From Enchytraeus crypticus (lineage: Eukaryota; Annelida; Clitellata; Enchytraeida; Enchytraeidae), in NCBI GenBank assembly GCA_905160935.1, contig CAJHZI010000548.1:1765001-1829000 (forward strand): DNA of 64,000 nucleotides. The letters run 5' to 3'. Positions 41,782 through 53,812 of this stretch are shown here, piece after piece. Under the pieces are notes generated by a model. It had not been told where the DNA came from. It made no database searches and saw nothing but the letters and a program-made list of their open reading frames with translations. A program made the translations under genes and the position numbers. Every line of letters begins with the position of its first letter. Position 1 is the stretch's first letter.

Positions 41782-43599
41782 TTCTGTCAGCAGTGAAAAC
41801 ATGTGCAGTGGGATCATTTACTTAAAAAACAAAAAAGTGTTTTCGTTTAAATGTTTCTTTACAATTATTCACAATGATATAAAATATTTTGAAATTCTTT
41901 ATTCTGTATTTAATTAATAATTTAAACTTCTCGAATTTACATACTAAGAATTTCATTGATTCCTTTAATTTTCGTAAATATTAAACAAAGGACATTTTTC
42001 TAAATATATTATAGTATCTTATGAAGATTCAAGATAAAGTACAAACGATCCTAGTTTAGAATATCAATGAGTTTCATTTTTAAAAAGACGTAGGAAAACC
42101 TGCAATTATATAGAAAAATTAAACGGTATGGGTCAATAACATATAGCAGCTTAGAATGGAAAGAATTATTCTATATCTTTGCATTATGCTAGAGCTAGAG
42201 GGCATAGATTCAAAATAATAAAGATTAGATCCAGATTAGAGGTTAGAAGAAACTTTTTCAGTCAGAGAGATGTCAATATACGGAACGTGTTACCTCAGTA
42301 TGTAGTAGAGGCAGAGTCAGTGAATGCTTTTAAGAATAGATTAGATAAGTATTGGAAAGAAATACATTGACTTGATAAATTGTTTGTTTGTTTTGTGTAG
42401 ATAGGCTGATTAGTTGCACCACATGAGGGTATTTGGTTTCTGTATGTATGTGTATATGTGCAAGTGTGTGTATGGGTATGTATGCATGTACATGTATGTG
42501 TACATGCATGGGTGCATGTATGTATGTGTATTTGTGCATAGTTATATACCTGTGTGTAAGTTTATACATGAGCTGGTCATAGTAGCTGGTTATGTGTGGG
42601 TGTGGTATATTGGTGAGTGTTTAGTTTTTTCTTATGTTCTCCTTTTGAATCCTATCAACTTGTCAAGGTTTGTATCTTTTTTCTCCTTTACGATCTCTAT
42701 GTATAGAGTTATGAAATTACGTCAAAGACTGGTGTTAGAAGTCTTTGTGACTTCCTTAACCAATATAATTATGTTAAGTTAATTACAACAAAATATAGCT
42801 GCTGTATAGTGCAATCCGTATAGACCTCTACTATATTTGTTTCTCTTTACGGTCTCTGTGTATTGAGGTATGAAATTTCGTCTAAAACTGGTGTTACAGG
42901 TCTTTGTGACTTCCTTAACCAGTGTAATACTGTTAAGTTATAGTCACTGAGATAAAGTTTAAGATGGTATATCATTAGAATAAAGAATTACTTATTCTAT
43001 TTCATAGGGTATATCGACTCATATGCTTAGTCCTTTTTAACTCAAGCAATATCCTCTCCTCTGATATTCATTAGCTGCCATTGCGCAAAGCTTTTAAAAT
43101 AATGTTAATTGATGTGATTGCAATTTCTGCTCGATATTGATTGAAAGTATATAATTTCACATCTTCGATGGAATATATTTTACTTCTTTCAGGCTAATTA
43201 TATTATTGTGCTACCAAATTGAGCTAATCTACTTTGAATGCTACTTATGAACTTACTTAGTAATGGCTAAAATCGATGGTTCTGTACTTTTGATTTGATT
43301 TGGACCCTACCATAGAATAAAGAAAAACCGAACTTATTTTAAAAATCTTTGGACCCTACATTCTGCTCATTAGTTGGATTTGGATCATTTGATTCCTTAA
43401 GAGCGCAATGTTGCCGTGTGTAGTTGTTGCCAAATTGCTTTTTGATGGTTCTGGTAATTTCTGTCGATGAAAAATGTTTTAGAGTGAGAGCACTGTAGGG
43501 GGTGTTTATATTTATATTATGAATGTAACATTTTGTTAATAATTTGTTTTAAGAGTTTTGTAAATTCAAATAATAAGCGATTAAATTATTTCTAACAAA
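41777..43599. other. Divergent intergenic region between WDR43 and ATG3
   Basis: The two genes point away from each other, so both promoters should lie here, separated by a LINE fragment (42170-42960). The remaining sequence is AT-rich with no clear motif. Confidence 0.55.
42170..42960 (+). mobile_element. LINE family B, 3' fragment with 3' UTR
   Basis: 42179-42370 encodes RGHRFKIIKIRSRLEVRRNF, FSQRDVNIRNVLPQYVVEAE and SVNAFKNRLDKYW. This is the C-terminal tail common behind the reverse transcriptase of CR1/L2/jockey-like LINEs. The stretch that follows is GT-rich and probably its 3' UTR. A block with AAACTGGTGTTA and GTCTTTGTGACTTCCTTAAC occurs twice (about 42710-42780 and 42860-42940). The element is 5'-truncated and not active. 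Confidence 0.8.
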
Positions 43600-46500
43600 A
43601 TGCAGAACGTTAAAAACTTTCTTCAAGGAAAGGTGATTGGGGCCGCTGAGTATCTGACGCCTGTTTTGAAGGTTTAATTTCTAAATTCTTATTGCAATGG
43701 TTTTAATATCTATCTACAATAAATCTTATTCTTAATAAAATAAAACTTATTATACATAACCTAAAGATAATCTTATTAGCAAGAACAATAATATTTCATT
43801 TATAAAAAAAAATTTCGTATTAGAATGACGTACTAAAGGAACGGAGTTTACTCTTTAGTAGCATCAAGTTAAGGAAAGGGAGGTAAAAAGTAAAGGTATT
43901 GCCAAGAAATATGCCTTGCTTCTATAACAATTAAAGCTGACTGGCCTATCAAAAAGATGGTTTTAAGTTTAGTCCTATTATTTTGCGGTATCATTTGTTA
44001 TAAATTTCATATTATTTTAAGTAAATATTGATACCAAGATGCAGCATGTATCTGATTCTAATTATTGCAGATATTTCATGTAAATAACGCTCATTCACTG
44101 AATTGTCACTAGTGACAATTTAATAGACTCCTAGAGTTATTGGATTCATAGTCAAGAGTGAACTACAAATTAATAATTAAACAAGTTTAAAACCAATCCT
44201 GTCAAAATTATCCTGTCTATTTGTGGTAAGAAAGTAGAGTTATTTCTAAAAACTAAACTTTACGATGTACTTTCGTTTTGCTTGATTATATAATTCTTTT
44301 GAAGCATAGACCAGGTTTAGCATTAGTATGGCAATCTGAAATACATTAGCAATGGATAAGCTATGATTTAGAGTACATGATTGACAATTAACGTAACGGC
44401 ACATTGGGTCAGGAAGCACAGATGCTTGTTTCAAGACCCATTTCCTCCTTCCTCTCCTTGGTTATTAGTAATCATTGCCTTTTGATGGCGTATCAATTGC
44501 AGCCGGTGTGTATTTAAGAATGACCTTCCATCACACTGGGATTTTTTCCTTCCTAAGCTTTCACCAAAACTCGGTCTTTCAAGGTTGTCACCCACAAAGT
44601 ACTAACCGAGGTCGATGCAGCTTAAATTCGATAATTGGCGCGCAACTAAACCAAATGCGCTAATCCTGCCGTATTGAGTTATTAATATTTTGCCATGTAT
44701 AATTTTGCCTGTTTTAATACAATGTATTTTGTAATACGTCACGTTGTGACTTGAGTCTATATTAATGACAAGTGTTTTATCATTTCAGGAGTCAAAGTTT
44801 AGAGAAACAGGTGTCCTAACTCCAGAAGAGGTAAGTTGTGTTAACATTTTATCAATAAGTCTCTGGGCCAATTGTCATTTATCTATACCTTACCTTGATG
44901 ATCAACTTCCATTTTCTCATTGAAGTTTTGTAAACTGAAAATATAGAACCAGTAAATATATGGCAAACTAATTAAGTTTTGCTACTGCAATGCTACTCCA
45001 CATTTTCTACAATGGAGAAAAGTGTGCTATTGCTGTTCCGCTCATGGATATGCAATTGAGCAGAAAACTGAAGTTTAACTTGGTGTTAGCATTTTATCTA
45101 AGTCAAATTGGATAGTCTAGTTGCCCAGATCACTGGGCCATCATTGCTGTGTAGTGGTAGACCTTCTGGAAATGTCCAGTATTGAATTGCTCCTGACCTA
45201 AACACAGAGCAAGTTCGAAGATCATAAATAGATAAATTTTGATATTTCATTGAGGAGCATAATATGCAGATTTCACTAAATTCATTCTTTATTAGCTAAA
45301 TTTAGAAAAATATACACGAACAACAAAGAATCAGTTCTATGTTTATATAGTATATCATTGACTCACAACGATTGAATAATTTTGTATAGTTTTATTAATT
45401 GAAAAAATATATAAGGAATTGATTGATTGATTGCTTGATTGATTGATAGTTTGTAGCGGCTGGGGATCACCTGGTTTACCATTGTCCTACGTGGCAGTGG
45501 GCCACTGGGGAAGAATCAAAGATAAAACCTTATCTACCGAGCGACAAACAGTTCTTAGTCACTAAGAATGGTAAGATTAGAAACTAAATGAAACTATACA
45601 AATAATCAGAAAAAGGAATTACTGTATTACCACAAAAGAGCCTAAGCTCTGTGAGGTAATACAGTCAGTAGCAATTACAAAGAACACATTTACTAATTGT
45701 CTTCTATGCTACAGAATACTGTAGACCTAAGATTAGGTTGTATAGATTGTCAAAAATAATCTTTCACTAAGAAGTTGCGCATGATCAATCAATAAACTAG
45801 TGCCGGAAGAGACTCTATATAAGTTGACCCAACGCTCAATGTTTTTGTAGTAACTATCTGTTTCAGTAATCTTTGTAAATAGGTCTTGAAATTAAATTTA
45901 TATGCTCAATTTTGCTGCAGTAGTTAATAGAAGATGTGCAAAAACAAGTTGTACATATAACGTGGTGAATGGCTGTCTACTGTGACCCTAGCTAAATTGG
46001 TACTCAAGGGAAGATGATGAACTTGGTGACTGGCTGTCTTCACAAGACTAGAATTTTGAAGACTTTGCTTCATTCAAAAATCATTCTGTTAGATATTAAC
46101 TGAAAAGAGATGAGCTATATTATAACAGACATTTGAACTTATGCAAATCTTAAGAAATGCCCGTTGAAGTTGGAATAATTTCAGTCAGCTGAACTGCTCT
46201 TCTCTGATAAATCTATTTATAAATAGCTTTTGAGGCGTACTTAAGACAACTGATATATTTTGATTTATTTTACTATTTTGTTCTGCAGTACCGTGCTATA
46301 GACGAGTGAAGCAGGTGGACGTACACACTGATAATTATGAGAAGATGGTTGAGGAGGAAGATGGAGGCGGCTGGCTCGACACTCATCACTTTGCTGGTAC
46401 CTAGTTTATCTTGTTTATTATATGGCAGATATCATGAACTTTAATTTTTGCAAATGTTCTTTTTTAGTTATAAAAGTTTTATAAAGTAGCCAGATAACTA

Positions 46501-48586
46501 TGTAAATAAAATTAACCTTCTGATTAGTTTTATTAAAATTTATTCTCCATTTTCTTATTTGCGATATTTTATTAAAATCACTCCTATATTGTATTATAAA
46601 ACGAGAAAGGTCAATTAATTTACAGATCGTATGATTATGGCCAATCGTAGAGGCGATCAGTAAATATATCTATATATTAAAATATATAGGGTGTCGCATA
46701 AGTTCGTATACCGTTTTCAAATTGCAGTAATTCGGCTAGTAAAGGTCGCATGTTCATAAAATTTCGTATTCGTGTATAATAGATGTGAATTAGATGTTGG
46801 TGCAAGTTTATTTTCATTAGACCTGGAAATTACGTCACACGGCGCTGTCGCGCAATGTGACCCATTTTCTGACTGGCGCAGCTAGAGACACGCTGTGGCT
46901 GCATGCAGCGCGTGCCTGGAAATTACCTGATGTTGTCGTCCAGGACCGCAGTCAAGGCTAATCAACGTGTCAATGTTATTGTTCGATGAGGCCGCGTATA
47001 ATTTATAATATGGATAAAATTAAAATAATACAATTACGTGCACAGGCAGTAGTATTGGCTAAAGAAGGATATTCGCATAAATGTATTGCACAAAAGTTAA
47101 ATCGGAGTAAGTGTTGGGTTACGAAGTGGGTAGGTCGAAGCAAATTTGACGAAAAACTAGTGGATATGAAACGTAGTGGACGTCCGAAGATACTGTCTAA
47201 TACAGCCAAGCGTCTCATCCAATCCGCAAAATACAGACGTGGACAGAGTTTGCGCCGTATTTCAAATCAACTGAAATTCGTAATGAACGTGCTTCTAAGG
47301 ACACAATTCGCAGATACATGGTTAATGACCTGAAGTGGAAGAACTGGCGTCGCAAAAAAATTCCACTGTTGACTGATGCTCACAAGGTGAAACGTATTAA
47401 GTTTGCGCGTGATCATCGTAATTGGACTGTTCAGGATTGGTCAAATGTTCTGTTTACTGACGAGTCACCCTTCAAAGTGTTTTACATACCCAATCCCAAG
47501 AACGACACTGTGTGGGGATCACAGGAGAGTAATGTTCCTCCTGCTGCTCAAATGAAGTTCAGTCCCTCGGTTATGGTTTGGGGCAGAATGACTGCACACG
47601 GATTAACGAGTCTGCTCTTCATTCCGAACGGTACACGACTTAACTCGGATTATTACATTGTAAACATACTGGATAAACTCGTCAAGCCAGCGTTTCAAAG
47701 AATCGTAACCGGCGGCAACGTTACTCGAGTAAAGCTGTTCAATGACAATGACCTTGGCATCTTTCAACAGGATGGTGCAAGATGTCATACATCAGCCAAA
47801 ACAACAAGATGGTTGGAAGACAACATTCCATCGTACATTAAGCCGAAGGACTGGCCACCGAACTCTCCAGACCTTTCTCCTATCGAGAACCTGTGGAGTA
47901 TTCTGTCGTTTAGTGTCTACCGCGATCCAGAGCCCACGAATGTTGTGCAGCTGAAACGTCGTCTACAACAAGCTTGGAGATCAGTGAAAGTGGAAATACT
48001 TCAGACATTAATCAAATCTATGCCGGATAGAATACTCGCTGTCATTAAGCAAAAAGGAAATACTATAAAATATTAGTTTTTGCGAAAATGTGACGTCATT
48101 CAGAAAAATTTCAGTTTCTACTTAATTACTTGTACGATTACAAATTAAATTGTACCCATATATTTTATTTATCGTGTCTACATACTGTCCAAATTTGGTT
48201 TAAAACGGTTAAGTAGTTCCAGAGTTAATGCAATTTGAAAACGGTATACGAACTTATGCGACACCCTATATTTATCTTTTATTTTATTTTTATTATACGT
48301 TTGTTGTTTATTAATAAATAAACAATTAGCATATAATAAAAATAAAAATAAAACAAATGATAAATATATTTTAATATATACATGTATTTTCTGTTTTCTA
48401 TTTTATATATTTTTTGTTTTATTTATTTGTTGTTTATATTTTTCGTACTTGGTGTACAGACTCTAAGGTTCAGGCGCAGGATGGCACTGGAGGTGAGGGA
48501 AAGGAGATGCTGTGCGGCTCACCTAGCGTCATGCCTGATAGCAAGCAGCCTAACCTGGTCATGCCTCCAGTGGGCGGGGCTCAGGG

Positions 48587-48620
<34 letters not shown>

Positions 48621-50393
48621 CCTGCTTTGGATATGGATGAGTATGAACAGAGTGGGATGGTAGATGATGAGGTAAGAAAAATCATGGATTCAATAACAAC
48701 AACAATTACAATATTACCAATATTACTGGCCGTTAGTGGCTAAATTGAGCTTTGTGGAACAGAGCCAACCAGATGAGCAGAAAGGATCAAAAATGGTGTA
48801 AATCCAAGGACTAGATAACTATTCTAAAGATTAGGAATCCCTTAGAAGATGACTTCTTGGTCATAACTCATAGATACCAGATGGAAAGATATATAAGAAA
48901 GATCTGTAATAATCTGGCGAGAATAAATATTTTGGCACGATTTATATATTTAGTTTTATAAACATGTATGTATTCTTGAATTTTGTCTTCAAGAATAGTA
49001 CTAATAAAATAATATGCCAGTAAAACAACATTGAAATTTTAAATGTTGTTTGATATACTCCTGCTGTGTCTATGGCTAATCTGTTGTTGTTCTTGTTGCT
49101 GCTAACAGGCTACACTGGACTTGTCTAAGATGAAGAAGGAACTCGATGCTGCGGCAGCTGCCGCTACCAAGCCCGCTGCAGGCAAAGATGGCGCTGCGGG
49201 GGGTGGTGAGGGGGATATACTAAGAACTCGCACTTATGATCTCAACATAACATACGACAAGTACTACCAGACGCCTCGTATGTGGCTGTGCGGCTACGAT
49301 GAGGTTAGTGCCTTAATAGTAGACATAATCAATCTAACCTGACCATTTTTGATCAATGGACTGGCTTTCGTTTAGGACCTTACTTCTTCTCAGTACATTT
49401 CTTTTGCAGATTGGTCTGGTTGAATTGATCTGTAGTGATGTGTGCTGTGGTGACGTCCCTGACATCATCCTTGGATGAGGAAACGGACGTTAAACCGTTA
49501 TTATTATTAATAAAATGTAGCAATATTGCAATACAAGTATAACATACAATGGTTTAATCTCGTATACAATGAAAAGAAGAGTTAACGTACTGTTCCCCAC
49601 CGAGTGGCAATGTCAGGGACGCCTTTTGAAACATTGTGCTACTCTATTATTGTGTCTTACAAATTTAGTAGTATATCATAGCAGTATTGAAAGTTTAGTT
49701 GTAGATAGTGGCAGTATTTAATATTTGATAATATTTCATAGCAGCAATACAATTCAGTATGCCCACAATATAATATGAAACGATGTGTATTGTAATACAA
49801 TGTTTATTGTAATAGAATATGAACTTAGTGCAAATCTTATAGTCATTGGTTATTGTGCCCCAGAATGAGTAGACCTCCATTTCTAAATGAGTTTAATTTT
49901 GTGGTTAATTGTTACATGTATCTGCAATTGAGTGTAAAATACATACAGTAGAATGTCTGGTGATTCCCTTGACGTCCCTGATATTGCCGTATGGCGAGGA
50001 ACCGGACGTTAACTTCTTATTGATTGATTGATTGATTGATTGGCTGATTATCTGAAGAACTGTCTGCTTGACTGACTGACTTACATACTAGCTAATCGAC
50101 TGACTGATTGATGGACGATGGCCCGACTGATCAATGAATGAATAATGATTTGGGTAGCTGACTGGGCCGTTCAATGATTTGAACTGATTGGGTAGCTGAC
50201 TCACTGATTGATTCCTGATTGATTAATTGATTGACACAGAACAGGAAGCCGTTGACGGAGACAGAGATGTACGAGGACATAAGTCAGGACCACGCTAACA
50301 AGACCGTCACAATGGAGGCTCATCCTCATCTATCTGGCTCTCCCATGGCTTCCGTGCATCCCTGCAGGTCTGTCTACTTGTCTGTTGCACCAT

Positions 50394-50436
<43 letters not shown>

Positions 50437-51947
50437 TGTGTGGGAGGGTGTGTGTGTGTGTGTGTGTGTGTCTGTGAGGGTGTGTGGGAGAGTGTGTGGG
50501 AGGGTGTGTGAGTGTGTGTGTGTTTGTGTGTGTGAGTGTGTGTCGATTTTTGTTTGCATGTGCCCTGCACTTGTACCGCCTATGTTTGTGTGTATGTGTA
50601 TTGGAGATCTATCCAGATACTTTCAAATCGGCAAATGAAATTTCCTTGTTCATATCTTATCATAAATTATAGCAGTCAATATATCTTTGGAGAGTTTAAG
50701 AGACTAGGTAGTGCTCTGGAGGACAGTAGAAAAAATACTGGGCCAAGTCGAGGCTAAGTCCTGAGAATTCTAAACTTTATCTCCCTGACTGTTTGAAGAT
50801 ATGAAGATAGTTACTAATGGTTGTGCTATTATGTTGTTACGCCAGACACGCTGAAGTGATGAAGAAGATGATTGAAATAGTGGCAGAGGGTGGGTGCGAT
50901 CTGCAGGTCTATGTGTATCCTTTAGAAGAATCTCTAATTTATTATAAATCTTGTAGAACACATGCTGTTAGATTGTGTTGTTGTCGTTGTCTTTCCTTAT
51001 TGGTTTGTCTTAAGAGGGTAGCACAGTTCATTTAATTAGGCTCATGCATAGGATGCTTTTAAGCTGCTTTGAATGCGTAGGCGAGTATTTGGGTTAAATA
51101 GTCTATAATTAACCTTGCACAGAAAGAAGAGGCGAAGTAGGATGTAGTTATTCCACTCATGGTTCGATTAGAACGCTTTGTGTTAGTTCTTTCAAGGAAC
51201 TGAGAATCTCCAGTCTTAGTTTTATGCTACACTTTGCATTCATGTCTTAAATCTTGAAAGTTTATTATTTTTTAGTAGTTTATTAAATCAATGCTAAATT
51301 AAGTTCTGAGACGAACGAAAGCAGAGATCGAAAATTTAGCTAGAGTGTGTATATTGTATTTTAATTGGCAAAATCTTTAATAATGGACTCGTCAAGAGAA
51401 GCTTAGTTAAGCTTACTTTTATATCTTGAAAATTATATAATTAAAGAGCTGAAAGTTAACTTTAAATTTAATTTTAATTTCAAAGAATATGAGAAGTGTT
51501 CAATTGCTGTCCTTCCAATCACAATACATGTTATTTTAAATAAACTAAAATAAATCTTGAACGCACATAATAATTGACTTGTCTTGTCTTCCGTGGCTGG
51601 TTTAGTTTATACAAGATCAATGAGCCTGTCATTGTTGGTATCATGTTGTATCATTGTTGGTATCATGTTGTATCATTGTTGACATAATGTTGTATCATTG
51701 TTGATATAATGTTTTATCATTGTTGGTATAGTGTTGGCGTAGTTAGTAGCTAAATTGCATGATATGCAGGAGGCCACGTTGTAGATTCTCAGCCGGACCA
51801 TCTTTGGTGAGGTACAGAGAACGACATTAAACTCGGCTTTTATTTCTTAACGGTATTTTATTCAGATATTTGCTGATATTTCTCAAGTTTGTGCAGGCTG
51901 TCATTCCTACTATTGAATACGACTATACACAGCACTTCTCACTCTAA
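43600..51947 (+). CDS. ATG3: ATG3, E2-like enzyme for ATG8 lipidation
   Basis: Nine coding exons: 43600-43671, 44789-44830, 45450-45570, 46289-46396, 48460-48671, 49109-49303, 50240-50367, 50846-50914, 51866-51947. They sum to 1,029 nt, 342 aa (human 314). The N-terminal helix [20 protein letters not shown] matches the membrane-sensing helix of the family. [34 protein letters not shown] and [10 protein letters not shown] follow. The flexible region (exons 5-6) is longer than in human and includes ten Asp in a row and an Ala-rich stretch. [20 protein letters not shown] and the active-site SVHPC (Cys about 292, 50 residues from the end as in human) are intact, as is the C-terminal [20 protein letters not shown]. 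In the family ATG3 takes ATG8/LC3 from ATG7 and passes it to phosphatidylethanolamine. Introns 4, 6 and 7 hold transposons or microsatellites. Confidence 0.96.
44392..44676 (+). mobile_element. Repeat family F, uninterrupted copy, ATG3 intron 1
   Basis: CAGGAAGCACAGATGCTTGT, TTTCCTCCTTCCTCTCCTTG, GTCTTTCAAGGTTGTCACCC, AGTACTAACCGAGGTCGATG and CAACTAAACCAAATGCGCTA. This copy shows the site at 6449 without the hAT insertion. Confidence 0.75.
45980..46022 (+). mobile_element. SINE-like family S7 fragment, ATG3 intron 3
   Basis: CTGTGACCCTAGCTAAATTG, GTACTCAAGGGAAGATGATG. Confidence 0.5.
46672..48385. repeat. TA-rich palindromic element split by the DD37E transposon
   Basis: TATTTATC...TTTTATTTTATTTTTATT (from 48267) returns as its reverse complement up to 48370, with the centre near 48315. 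The outer right arm ends GATAAATATATTTTAATATA. The matching outer left arm (TATATATTAAAATATA, near 46673-46688) lies on the other side of the DD37E element, so the transposon landed on a TA inside the left arm. Probably a MITE; class unknown. Confidence 0.65.
46689..48266 (+). mobile_element. Tc1/mariner DD37E DNA transposon, ATG3 intron 4
   Basis: Terminal inverted repeats of about 37 bp (GGGTGTCGCATAAGTTCGTA TACCGTTTTCAAATTGC and its complement, 48230-48266) are flanked by TA on both sides. The plus strand encodes a transposase in two frames: 46986-47270 (helix-turn-helix region with [14 protein letters not shown] and a GRPK hinge) and about 47282-48076. The latter includes LFTDESPF (first Asp), [10 protein letters not shown] (second Asp) and [11 protein letters not shown] (Glu), with 37 residues between the second Asp and the Glu. 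One small frameshift near 47270-47282 separates the halves (QLK in one frame, [10 protein letters not shown] in the next). TIRs match almost perfectly, so the insertion looks fairly recent. Confidence 0.93.
48592..48620 (+). repeat. GAT microsatellite coding poly-Asp in ATG3 exon 5
   Basis: About ten GAT codons in a row. This is expected to vary in length between individuals without changing frame. Confidence 0.85.
49407..49512 (+). mobile_element. SINE-like family S2, ATG3 intron 6
   Basis: TGAATTGATCTGTAGTGATG, GACGTCCCTGACATCATCCT and GAGGAAACGGACGTTAAACC, then an ATT tail. Confidence 0.8.
49958..50045 (+). mobile_element. SINE-like family S3, ATG3 intron 6
   Basis: TTGACGTCCCTGATATTGCC, GGCGAGGAACCGGACGTTAA and TTATTGATTGATTGATTG. 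From its tail to the exon 7 acceptor at 50239 the intron consists largely of GATT/GACT-like repeats. Confidence 0.8.
50396..50550. repeat. TG microsatellite, ATG3 intron 7
   Basis: A long TG run with GAGGG interruptions begins about 28 nt after the exon 7 donor. Open frames across it are artefacts. Confidence 0.9.
51615..51735. repeat. Minisatellite, about 22-bp unit, ATG3 intron 8
   Basis: Five to six units of ATCATTGTTGGTATCATGTT GT. Confidence 0.8.
51737..51852 (+). mobile_element. tRNA-like SINE family S6, next to ATG3 exon 9
   Basis: AGTTAGTAGCTAAATTGCAT, TAGATTCTCAGCCGGACCAT and GAACGACATTAAACTCGGCT, then TTTTATTTCTTA about 14 nt before the exon 9 acceptor (51865). Confidence 0.65.
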
Positions 51948-52231
51948 AAACTACTCGAAGAACTTTCTCTCAATGTAATCGTCGTCTAATGGATCGTATT
52001 ATAGAACAATTAAATAATAATCTAATCATCTAATGATTAATTTAAACTATCTGTAAATGTAGCTCATTTTAATCAGATTTATAGAATTACTTTCTAAAAG
52101 TTGGATGAATTAATTAAACGTTTTCATAGTTTTTGACCATTACTAGTAGTTACTACCTTTTGTTTTTGTATTTCGTGCCATTGATTGATTAGAGATTAAG
52201 GTAATTTATATATTGCAACAATTTAAGGTTA

Positions 52232-52237
52232 AATAAA
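52232..52237 (+). terminator. Candidate ATG3 polyadenylation signal
   Basis: AATAAA lies about 285 nt after the ATG3 stop codon. It is the first canonical signal I noticed there; use is not shown. Confidence 0.4.
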
Positions 52238-52382
52238 GAATCTTTTGTCAGTTTTTGCTAAATTGTTTCTATTCTAAATTAGTAGTTGTCATAGTTTATA
52301 TTGAACTGTTTGACATTTAATATGTTAATGGAGTCTAGATTTCAAATGCTACTTAAAATCGATGTGATATGTCCAACTTTAA

Positions 52383-52470
52383 TCAATAAGAATTTAACGT
52401 CCGGTTCCTCGCCATAAGGCAATGTCAGGGACGTCCCTTGCTGCTGTTGTGTAAAATGCTGTATTTTCCA
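52383..52470 (-). mobile_element. SINE-like family S3
   Basis: ATCAATAAGAATTTAACGTC, CGGTTCCTCGCCATAAGGCA and ATGTCAGGGACGTCCC. Confidence 0.7.
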
Positions 52471-52867
52471 GCACAGGAAAACTTATAAGAACCTGTAGGA
52501 CTATCTGTTAAATCTTATTCTAAAGATATGACAATACAACGCTTTTTCTGCGGTGTTACGTAGAATAATTATTAAGTTAAAATAATTATAGTTAACAATT
52601 AGAACTAACAAATCAATTTCAACAGAACGACGGACGATAAGCTCTCGTTATTTAGCGGACTAAATTTTGTTAGACCAGAAGCTGGCTGATATTGTTTATA
52701 TATTTTTCTACACAGAGAACCAGACTGGTCCAATACCTTAGGGCTGATTCTGGATATCCTAGTGCTTTACTACTCATTTCTTTCTTCTTTGTTTTATTTG
52801 CGTATGTTATTATGTATATGAGTATTGTTGTATGCCTCAGTCTCTGTAATGCAATTGTTGTACTGGT

Positions 52868-52985
52868 CGAAGGCGAGTGGCTAGTGACTTTGTTAAGTCG
52901 GCAAGGGTCCTTCGATTCGAGTATCAGCTACGTCTTTCACAGTCCCTTGTAGTTCGAAAGCAGACGTTAAACTTTGCTTTAATGT
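52868..52985 (+). mobile_element. tRNA-like SINE, S6-related
   Basis: GGCGAGTGGCTAGTGACTTT, GTCCTTCGATTCGAGTATCA, TTTCACAGTCCCTTG and AGACGTTAAACTTTGC. A tRNA-like head on the same 3' core. Confidence 0.6.
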
Positions 52986-53264
52986 TTATAGTTTGATTCA
53001 TTCACCCCATGCAGAAAGTTAGAATTATACGACACTGAGGTCCTAGTGTTCAAACTGGCTGATTAGTGACATCTGATCGAGCTTCGTTCATTGAACAAAT
53101 AGCAGAATACGTGATTTACTTATTTAGAGATATTATGATGGAAAGACTTCTATACATCTCTTTAGCATTATAGCTTTATGTGTATGTGTAGTGTTTTTAC
53201 GCTTAGATGTTCCCATCTGTATGCATAGGCAGTTGTTACTGTCGGTGTGCTCACGTATTATACG

Positions 53265-53520
53265 TATCCTTGTGTGTGTGTATATATGTCTGTATCTGTG
53301 TGTGTGTCAGTATGTGTATATGTTTGTATGTATGTGTGTGTCTGTGCGTGTGTGTGTATGTGTGTGTCCGTCTGTGCGTGTGTGTGTGTCTGTGTGTGTG
53401 TCTGTCTGTCTGTGTGTCTGGCTGTGTCGTGTGTGCGCATGTCTGTGTGTGTGTGTCTCTGTGTGTGTCTCTCTCTGTGAGTGTGTGTCTGTGTGTCAAT
53501 CTGTGTATCTGTCTGTAGTG
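53265..53520. repeat. TG/TCTG microsatellite
   Basis: TGTGTGTG and TCTGTCTG runs over about 250 bp. Confidence 0.9.
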
Positions 53521-53721
53521 CTCATATATGACAAAATATACAATTCTGATGTAATAATATTCCTTCATAAATATTGACAAATATTGCTAATAGTTGTCAT
53601 AAAATTATATACTACAGAAGCGTGAAGTTATTGGGTGCTTAAATGTCGTGCTGCTTGGATAAGAAAACGACGCTAAATTATTGTACATACTGCAACTGGT
53701 CGTGTTCTTTATTGATTAAAT

Positions 53722-53724
53722 CTC

Positions 53725-53767
<43 letters not shown>

Positions 53768-53812
53768 GGTTTAGTGTCCGTTTCCTCGTCCAATGATGAT
53801 GTCATATAAGCT
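53722..53812 (-). mobile_element. SINE-like family S2, 3' fragment
   Basis: An AAT run of about 35 bp, then AAAGGTTTAGTGTCCGTTTC and CTCGTCCAATGATGATGTCA. Confidence 0.7.

Noticed and set aside
42414-42782. Open frame of 122 codons after the LINE B fragment
   Set aside because: It runs through GT-rich probable 3' UTR sequence and has no domain or splice support.
53191-53580. Cys/Val-rich and Thr/His-rich frames
   Set aside because: TG/CA microsatellite; the same holds for 50307-50570.
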